DNA of 64,000 nucleotides, taken from positions 217,576 to 281,575 of the forward strand of contig NSJK01000002.1 of the NCBI GenBank assembly GCA_002632325.1, read 5' to 3'. The stretch comes from Lysobacterales bacterium (lineage in GTDB: Bacteria > Pseudomonadota > Gammaproteobacteria > Xanthomonadales > Rhodanobacteraceae). This document shows, piece by piece, positions 58,644 through 64,000 of this stretch (within the stretch, counting starts at the first letter, position 1; each line of letters opens with the position of its first letter). The notes under the pieces were generated by a model that was not told the origin of the DNA, did not search any database, and saw only the letters and a program-made list of their open reading frames with translations. A program made the position numbers and the translations under genes.

Positions 58644-58668
58644 GGCAATCGATTCAAGGCAACGCCGA

Positions 58669-59364
58669 TCAAGGTTTGCTGCCGGCGGACTTGGGCTTGC
58701 CCTTGTCCGCCGGCGCTGCGGCCTTGCCGGCGGCTTCCTGCTCGGCCTGTTTCTTCCATTCCTCGAGGATCTGGGCGCGCGTGGCAACGCCACGCGCGCT
58801 GTCCTCGGCAACCGTGGCCGCCTTCGATTTCTCTTCGGGATCACCGCTGCTGATGAAGCGCACGAGGCGTGAAACCTGCGCGCCAAGCACCGCATCGACT
58901 TGCGGAGCCAGCGCATCGAGGCCGCTGATCGATGTGCCATTGACGCGGTACTCGACATCGATGCGCGCCTTGCCGTAGTCGTCCTCGCGCAGCCAGACAT
59001 TGAGCACGCCTTTGAGCGCATGCTCCTGCAAGGGCCCGAGTGCCGCATCGATGCGCAACAGCTTGCCCGGCAAGGCCATCAAAACGCGCCCATGCTCGGC
59101 GCTGCCGGCACTCCAGCGTTCACAGAAGCAGCCATCGGCTTCGGCCTTGAGGCTGAGATTGGCAGCCTTGCCCGACCAGGTGTGTTCGCTGCTCCACCAC
59201 TTCTGCACCTGCACGAGATCGGCCCAGGCCTTGGTCGTGTCGACATCGAGCGGCGCGCTGTAGACGAGGAAGAAGCCATCGGCGGCAACCTGGCGGATTT
59301 CGGCGCGCGCACTGCCGCTGACGGCAGCAACGGCCAACATGATCGAGCACCATCGCTTGTGCAT
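58669..59364 (-). CDS. SRPBCC-domain secreted protein
   Basis: A 231-residue protein with a signal peptide (MHKRWCSIMLAVAAVSGSARA) and a START/SRPBCC-type domain (about 30-180) with TTKAWADLVQVQKWWSSEHTW, typical of AHSA1-like relatives, then a Glu/Lys/Ala-rich helical tail. Function unknown; lipid or hydrophobic ligand binding is likely for the fold. GGAGAGG precedes the ATG at 59364 and sets the start. Confidence 0.75.
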   Translation of the reverse strand: MHKRWCSIMLAVAAVSGSARAEIRQVAADGFFLVYSAPLDVDTTKAWADLVQVQKWWSSEHTWSGKAANLSLKAEADGCFCERWSAGSAEHGRVLMALPGKLLRIDAALGPLQEHALKGVLNVWLREDDYGKARIDVEYRVNGTSISGLDALAPQVDAVLGAQVSRLVRFISSGDPEEKSKAATVAEDSARGVATRAQILEEWKKQAEQEAAGKAAAPADKGKPKSAGSKP

Positions 59365-59478
59365 GAGCCTCTCCGAATCAACAGTCACGGATTGCAAGAC
59401 GACAAGCGCGAACTGCCGAGTATCACCCGCACGCCGATCATGGACAGGTGCGCGTGCTGCAAGTTCGCTGCCGACGAG

Positions 59479-60369
59479 TCAGACGTCGCCGTCGCTGGCC
59501 CAACCTTCACCATTGCCGCGCTGGATCACCTGGTCCGTTGCGAGCACATCCCCTGCGGCGATCACCGGCTGCGCAGCAACCTCCCGGTAGAGCGCGGTGA
59601 AATCCGGTCGCGTTGCTTCGATCAGATCCTCGAAGCTTTCGATCACGAAATAGGTTTTCTGGAAGCTGTCGATGCGATAGCGCGTGCGCATGATGCGGGC
59701 GAGGTCGAAGCCGATGCGATTGGGTGATGCCGACTCCAGACAATGGATGGACTCACCTTTCGAACTGAGAATCCCGGCGCCATAGATGCGCAGCCCGCCG
59801 CCCTCGCGGATCAGGCCGAATTCGACCGTGTACCAGTACAGGCGCGTGAGGTGCATGAGCGCTTCGGCGCCCAGACCATGTGCCTTGAGGCCGCCGCGGC
59901 CATAAGCCTGCATGTAATCGGCGAACAATGGCTCGAGCAGCAGCGGCACGTGGCCGAACAGGTCATGGAAGAGATCAGGCTCGGCGATGTAGTCGATCTG
60001 CTCAGGCTTGCGGATCCACCAGGTCACCGGAAATCTTCGGTTGGCAAGGTGCTCGAAGAAGGTGAGTTCCGGCAACAGGCCTTCGACCGCAACGATCTTC
60101 CAGCCGGTCGTGCCGGCGAGGACGTCGTTGATGTCGTCGAAGCGCGGAATCGCGTCGGCGGCCATGCCGAAGCGCTGCTGATTGTCGATGAAACTCTGGA
60201 ACGAACGCCCCTTGAGCAGCTCGCGCTGGCGGCGAAACAGCTGGGCCCAGGTGTCGTGTTCGGTCGGTGTGTACTGCGACCACGGCTGTTCGACCACGGC
60301 CGTGGTGTAGATTGGCACGTAGCCCTTGTCTGTGTGCTGGCTCTCGATGCGGCGCGCTTGGGGCGACAT
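59479..60369 (-). CDS. phhA: Phenylalanine 4-monooxygenase
   Basis: Pterin-dependent iron enzyme that converts phenylalanine to tyrosine. The 296-residue protein has the iron-binding histidines in EPDLFHDLFGHVPLL, the Glu ligand in YWYTVEFGLI, and GAGILSSKGE and SFQKTYFVIESFEDL. The ATG at 60369 gives the normal bacterial length; the frame is open upstream. No phhB (pterin dehydratase) is nearby. Confidence 0.94.
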   Translation of the reverse strand: MSPQARRIESQHTDKGYVPIYTTAVVEQPWSQYTPTEHDTWAQLFRRQRELLKGRSFQSFIDNQQRFGMAADAIPRFDDINDVLAGTTGWKIVAVEGLLPELTFFEHLANRRFPVTWWIRKPEQIDYIAEPDLFHDLFGHVPLLLEPLFADYMQAYGRGGLKAHGLGAEALMHLTRLYWYTVEFGLIREGGGLRIYGAGILSSKGESIHCLESASPNRIGFDLARIMRTRYRIDSFQKTYFVIESFEDLIEATRPDFTALYREVAAQPVIAAGDVLATDQVIQRGNGEGWASDGDV

Positions 60370-60435
60370 GGCACGGGACTCGAAGGAAGTGATTGTCACT
60401 TTAGCGCCAGTGCGCCATGTGCGCATCGTCCGGCT

Positions 60436-61215
60436 TCAGTCCGGGGCCCGCGGCGGCAGCGGCCGCTGGCGGAACACGATGATCTGCGCCCCCTGCGGCG
60501 GCGCATTGCGCTGCCACAACACGGGCACATCCGCCGGCCGCGGCAATTCCAGCTCCTCGCTCTCGACCGGCTCCTCGGGCTCGTCTTCCCAGCTGTAGCG
60601 CTTGCGCGGCGGCAGCGGATCACGGCGGAAAAACAGGATCGCGCTGATCACGCCCGAGATCGCACCGGCGAGGTGATATTCGAAACTTATGTGCTGCTCG
60701 GTCGGCAGTACCGAAGCGAGCATGCTGCCATAGAGGAAGAACACCACCAGCGCCGTCACCACTGCGAGTCGATCGCGGCGCAGCAAGCCGGCAATGAACA
60801 GGAACAGCATGAGGCCGTTGGCGATGCCACTGGCGCCGACATGCACCGAATCCCGCGCGAACAGCCATACACCCAGTCCCGACAGCAGCCAGATCAGGGG
60901 CAGCGCAAGCCGCGCACCGCGCGGATAGTTGTACAGCGTGAGGGTGGTAAGCAGGGCGATCGGCAAGGTGTTGGAAACCAGATGCGCGAACGAGGCGTGA
61001 GCGAGCGGCGCGGTGAGGATGCCGATCAAGCCAGTGGGCTGTCGCGGCGTGATGCCGAGCTCATCCAGATTCCAGCCGAGCAGCCAGGCGGCGAGCCACG
61101 CCAGCCACAGGCCTGCAGTCAGCGCGAATGCACCGAGCAAGGCATAGCGGATGCGGGCACGATCCTGCGCGATACTGCGCGCGGTCGGATCGGGTACGGG
61201 CGGGGCAAGATCCAT
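60436..61215 (-). CDS. Rhomboid-family intramembrane serine protease
   Basis: A 259-residue integral membrane protein with about six helices. The catalytic serine is in VGASGIANGL (GxSG), the histidine in EYHLAGAISG, and the HLVSNT asparagine stabilises the oxyanion. A 60-residue cytoplasmic tail rich in Pro, Glu and Arg follows (RPADVPVLWQRNAPPQ). I prefer the ATG at 61215 over the TTG two codons upstream. The substrate is unknown. Confidence 0.85.
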   Translation of the reverse strand: MDLAPPVPDPTARSIAQDRARIRYALLGAFALTAGLWLAWLAAWLLGWNLDELGITPRQPTGLIGILTAPLAHASFAHLVSNTLPIALLTTLTLYNYPRGARLALPLIWLLSGLGVWLFARDSVHVGASGIANGLMLFLFIAGLLRRDRLAVVTALVVFFLYGSMLASVLPTEQHISFEYHLAGAISGVISAILFFRRDPLPPRKRYSWEDEPEEPVESEELELPRPADVPVLWQRNAPPQGAQIIVFRQRPLPPRAPD

Positions 61216-61246
61216 TGCCAAGACAATGGGGCCACCGCTGCCGTGC

Positions 61247-62218
61247 TCAAGTGCGCCGGTCGGCCGAGTCTGCCGACTCCGCCGGCCACAGCATGCTCGC
61301 CGCGATCGCCGAGCCGATCAGGAAGGCGATCACGCCCAGGGCAATGCCGATCGGAATCTTGTAGAGATCGGCGATCAGCATCTTGATGCCGATGAACAGC
61401 AGCACCAGCGCCAGGCCGTGACCGAGCCGATGGAAGCGGTCGGCCATGCCCGCCAGCAGGAAGAACAGCGCACGCAGGCCGAGCACCGCGAACACGTTCG
61501 AGGTCAGCACGATGAAGGGATCGAGCGTGACCGCGAAGATCGCCGGAATCGAATCGACCGCAAACACCACATCGACGACCGCCAGCAGCACCAACACCAC
61601 GAAAAGCGGCGTGAATGCCTTGCGCCCGTCCTCGACCGCACACAGTTGCTCGCCGTGGAACCCGCGTGTGATGTGCAGATGGCCGCGGATCCAGCGCAGC
61701 ACACGATTGCTTTCCAGATCCGGCTCGGTGTCTGCCGAAAGCAGCATCTTGATACCGGTGACGAGCAGGAACAGGCCAAACAGATAGAGAACCCAGTGGA
61801 ACCGCGCGACCAACGCGGCGCCGACGAAGATCATCACGGCACGCAGCGCGATCGCGCCGAGCACGCCGAGCATGAGGGCGCGCTGGCGAAGTTCGACCGG
61901 CACCGCAAAAGTGTTGAACACGAGCAGGAACACGAAGATGTTGTCGATCGACAGCGCCTTTTCGAGCACGTAGCCGGTCAGGAACTCAAGCGCGACCTCA
62001 TTGGCGACAGCCGGGCCGGATTGCTGCAGTTCCCACCACCACAGCCCCGCGTTGAAAGCCAATGCCAGCGAGATCCAGGCGACACTCCACCACATCGCCT
62101 CGCGTATACGCACGCGATGCGCGCCCTGTCGGCCGAGCACGTAGAAGTCGACCACGAGGGCGACGATGACGAATGCGCTGAAGGCGATCCACAACCCGGG
62201 GGTGCCGATGGTGCTCAA
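61247..62218 (-). CDS. TerC/Alx-family membrane protein, likely Mn2+ exporter
   Basis: Nine or so helices in 323 residues; the TerC signature is LEFLTGYVLEKALSIDNIFVFLLVF and AVVDVVFAVDSIPAIFAVT, each with paired acidic residues in the membrane. Alx and its relatives export manganese and are controlled by yybP-ykoY riboswitches; one is present upstream (62282-62403). The start is TTG, with GAGG eight bases before it; no ATG or GTG fits better. Function is inferred from family and riboswitch together. Confidence 0.88.
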   Translation of the reverse strand: MSTIGTPGLWIAFSAFVIVALVVDFYVLGRQGAHRVRIREAMWWSVAWISLALAFNAGLWWWELQQSGPAVANEVALEFLTGYVLEKALSIDNIFVFLLVFNTFAVPVELRQRALMLGVLGAIALRAVMIFVGAALVARFHWVLYLFGLFLLVTGIKMLLSADTEPDLESNRVLRWIRGHLHITRGFHGEQLCAVEDGRKAFTPLFVVLVLLAVVDVVFAVDSIPAIFAVTLDPFIVLTSNVFAVLGLRALFFLLAGMADRFHRLGHGLALVLLFIGIKMLIADLYKIPIGIALGVIAFLIGSAIAASMLWPAESADSADRRT

Positions 62219-62281
62219 GCTCGAACCTCGCGAAGGCAGTCAATTCACGCGTCGAGGCTCGGATGCGAATGTTGCAAGCAC

Positions 62282-62403
62282 ACCTTCGCCGTCGACGGCG
62301 AAGGTCTCGCTCGCAGGAACCCCTGACGGTTCCTGCCCACCTGACCGGGGTCCGTGACGACCCGTGCTGACGATCGAGGCGGCGGGAGAGCTACTCCCCT
62401 TCT
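62282..62403 (-). promoter_or_regulatory. yybP-ykoY manganese riboswitch upstream of the TerC-family gene
   Basis: On the minus strand the conserved motif AAGGGGAGTAGC (62401-62390) is followed by stems and then GCGAGACCTTCGCC (62310-62297), the two sequences that form the Mn2+ pocket of yybP-ykoY RNAs, in the right order and about 80 bases apart. P1 can form between GAAGG (just 5' of GGAGTAG) and CCTTC (3' of GAGA). A 24-bp perfect palindrome (62282-62305) overlaps the 3' side and could exclude P1. Mn2+ binding would be expected to raise terC expression. The element ends about 64 bases before the TTG start. Confidence 0.88.
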
Positions 62404-62490
62404 GCTGGAGGCGACGTTAGCGCCTCGCGCGCGCCGGCGCAAGCGCGCCAAGCCTTCGGGAACAGCCGGGCGCGACGGTATCATTGGCCG

Positions 62491-63675
62491 ATGAACATGC
62501 CCGCATCCGGCAACCTGCCGCTCATCCAGCTCAAGACCGAACGCCGCTCCAACCATCCCTGGATTTTCCAGAAGATGGTCGAGAAGCCCGTGAACAAGCC
62601 CAAACCAGGCAGCATCGTCGATATCGTTGACCGCGAGGGCCAGTTCGCCGGTCGCGGCTTCTACAACGGCCATTCGCGCATCGCCCTGCGCGTGCTCACC
62701 GGCGATCCCGACGAGGCCGTCGACGAGGCCTTTTTCGCGCGCAAGATCGGCACGGCGATCGCACTGCGCCGCGAAGTGCTCAAACTCGATGCGGTGACCG
62801 ACGCCTGCCGCCTGATCCACTCCGAGGGCGACGGCCTGTCCGGACTCGTCGTCGACCGCTTCGCCAACACGCTCGTGATCGAGTTTTTCTCGGCCGGCAT
62901 GTTCCGCCAGCGCGACTTGATCAAGCGCATCCTGCTCGAGCATTTCCCCGGCGCCGACACCTACGCCTTCGCCGAGGACCATGTGCAGAAGCAGGAGAGC
63001 TTCGATCTGTCCCACCCGCCCACGCCCAAGCCGACGGTGATCCACGAGCATGGCGTCGCCTTCCATGCGGCACCGGGCAGCAAGCACAAGACCGGCTTCT
63101 TCGCCGATCAGCGCGACAACCGTTTGCTGCTTGCGCAGTGGTGTCAGGGCAAGAGTGTGCTCGATCTGTGCTGCAATTCAGGCGGCTTCGGCATCCACGC
63201 CAAGACCATCGGCGGCGCCAGCGAAGTGACCGGAATCGATCTCGACGAGGAAATTCTCGAAATCGCCGAGCGCAATGCGCGGCTCAACAAGGTCAAGATC
63301 AAATTCATCCAGGCCGACATCTTCTCGTGGCTGCGCGATGTTGCCGCCAGCCCCGACAAGAAATTCGATGTGGTGATCCTCGACCCGGCCAAGATGACGC
63401 GCGACCGCGAACAGGTGATTCCGGCGCTCAAGAAATACCTCGACATGAACAAGCTCGCGCTCGGGGCGGTCAAGCCCGGCGGAATTTTCCTCACTTGCTC
63501 GTGCACGGGCCTGGTCAGCGAGGAACAGTTTCTCGACATGCTGCGCCGCGCGGCGTTCTACGCCAACCGCAGCGTGCAGGTGCTCAAGGTGACGGGCGCG
63601 GGTGCCGACCACCCGTGGCTTGCCCACGTGCCTGAGTCACGCTATCTCAAGGCGGCGTTCTGCCGCGTCGAGTAG
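62491..63675 (+). CDS. RlmI-like 23S rRNA (cytosine-C5) methyltransferase
   Basis: A 394-residue protein: N-terminal PUA-like RNA-binding domain (about 15-90, RRSNHPWIFQKMVEKP), central linker, then a class I SAM domain with SVLDLCCNSGGFGIHA, VTGIDLDEEILEIAERNA and FDVVILDPAKMTRD, and the catalytic-type cysteines in GGIFLTCSCTGLV. This is the RlmI/COG1092 family that methylates C1962 of 23S rRNA. RlmK-like substrates cannot be excluded. The start ATG sits near the shared upstream region with the riboswitch. Confidence 0.88.
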   Translation: MNMPASGNLPLIQLKTERRSNHPWIFQKMVEKPVNKPKPGSIVDIVDREGQFAGRGFYNGHSRIALRVLTGDPDEAVDEAFFARKIGTAIALRREVLKLDAVTDACRLIHSEGDGLSGLVVDRFANTLVIEFFSAGMFRQRDLIKRILLEHFPGADTYAFAEDHVQKQESFDLSHPPTPKPTVIHEHGVAFHAAPGSKHKTGFFADQRDNRLLLAQWCQGKSVLDLCCNSGGFGIHAKTIGGASEVTGIDLDEEILEIAERNARLNKVKIKFIQADIFSWLRDVAASPDKKFDVVILDPAKMTRDREQVIPALKKYLDMNKLALGAVKPGGIFLTCSCTGLVSEEQFLDMLRRAAFYANRSVQVLKVTGAGADHPWLAHVPESRYLKAAFCRVE

Positions 63676-63737
63676 GCGCGGTCAACCGCTGGCGCGATCT
63701 CGCGTTGTGGTGAGGCAATCGCCCCGCGGAGTCCAGC

Positions 63738-64000
63738 ATGCGCGCCATTTGTGTGTTGTTCGCCTTGATCGTGACCGCATCGGCGCGTGCGGCCGTGGTG
63801 TACGACTTCACGCCAGTCACGCAGCAGATCAACGGCTTGGTGCAAGTCACGCCCGACATGAATGGTGCATCGCTTGTCGTGATGCGAGAAGGCGTCGTCC
63901 TCTACGAAAATCAGTTCGGCAGCTTCACGCCGACGACACGTGTGCCGATCGCCTCGGCCAGCAAATGGCTGTCCGCACTGACGATCGAACGCCTTGTCGA
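63738..64000 (+). CDS. Beta-lactamase-type serine hydrolase (partial, N-terminal)
   Basis: The first 87 codons are present; the rest runs off the right edge. A signal peptide (MRAICVLFALIVTASARAA) precedes VYDFTPVTQQINGLVQVTPD, GASLVVMREGVVLYENQFG and then IASASKWLSALTI, where SASK supplies the SxxK nucleophile of class C-like serine hydrolases and penicillin-binding proteins. The fold and the secretion signal are clear; the substrate is not. Confidence 0.78.
   Translation, partial: MRAICVLFALIVTASARAAVVYDFTPVTQQINGLVQVTPDMNGASLVVMREGVVLYENQFGSFTPTTRVPIASASKWLSALTIERLV

Overview
The window is GC-rich and gene-dense and looks like a chromosome segment of a gammaproteobacterium of the order Lysobacterales (Xanthomonadales), probably near the Rhodanobacteraceae. 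The evidence is gene order: pilG-pilI-pilJ-chpA-chpB-chpC next to gshB-tonB-yqgE-ruvX-pyrB, lptG-lptF divergent from pepA-holC with valS nearby, and holD-rimI. All of these are gammaproteobacterial arrangements. The family assignment is inference, because no rRNA gene is present.

Layout. 1-11258 (minus): the Pil-Chp chemosensory cluster that controls type IV pili, without pilH. 11647-15454 (plus): gshB, tonB-like, yqgE, ruvX, pyrB. 15555-21352: a lipoprotein, a double methyltransferase ending in an FkbM domain, pilU and an acyltransferase. 21410-29810: lptG/lptF, pepA, a small membrane protein, holC, upp, valS. 29844-36966 (minus): one long, tightly overlapping operon that runs pssA, a SpoIIE-type phosphatase fused to an RsbW-like kinase domain, a STAS protein, mlaE, mlaF, mlaD and a PqiC-like lipoprotein, then holD and rimI. 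37113-41962 (plus): a DUF4124 protein, proS, an H-NS-like protein, acetoacetyl-CoA synthetase. 41988-48854 (minus): an FG-GAP repeat secreted protein, a transsulfuration pair (metB/cbs) split by two DUF4214-methyltransferase genes of lower GC, and a DUF465 protein. 49556-51266 and 53600-55005: two large arrays of GTAG-headed palindromic (REP-like) repeats around a DUF4398 lipoprotein, a coiled-coil protein and an orphan PilU-like ATPase. 55002-64000: a 2OG-Fe(II) oxygenase, fbp, a DUF885 peptidase, an SRPBCC protein, phhA, a rhomboid protease, a TerC-family exporter behind a yybP-ykoY manganese riboswitch, rlmI-like, and the start of a serine hydrolase.

The most interesting points are: (i) a complete partner-switch module (PP2C phosphatase plus kinase domain, and a STAS target with a DSSG motif) that takes the MlaB position in a lipid-transport operon coupled to phosphatidylserine synthase; (ii) the repeat arrays, whose spacing is 128 bp plus multiples of about 52 bp, and one of which fills the gap between two convergent genes exactly and supplies one of their stop codons; (iii) the Mn2+ riboswitch with a 24-bp perfect palindrome that can compete with its P1 helix; (iv) the missing pilH and a small ORF with a strong ribosome binding site in its place.
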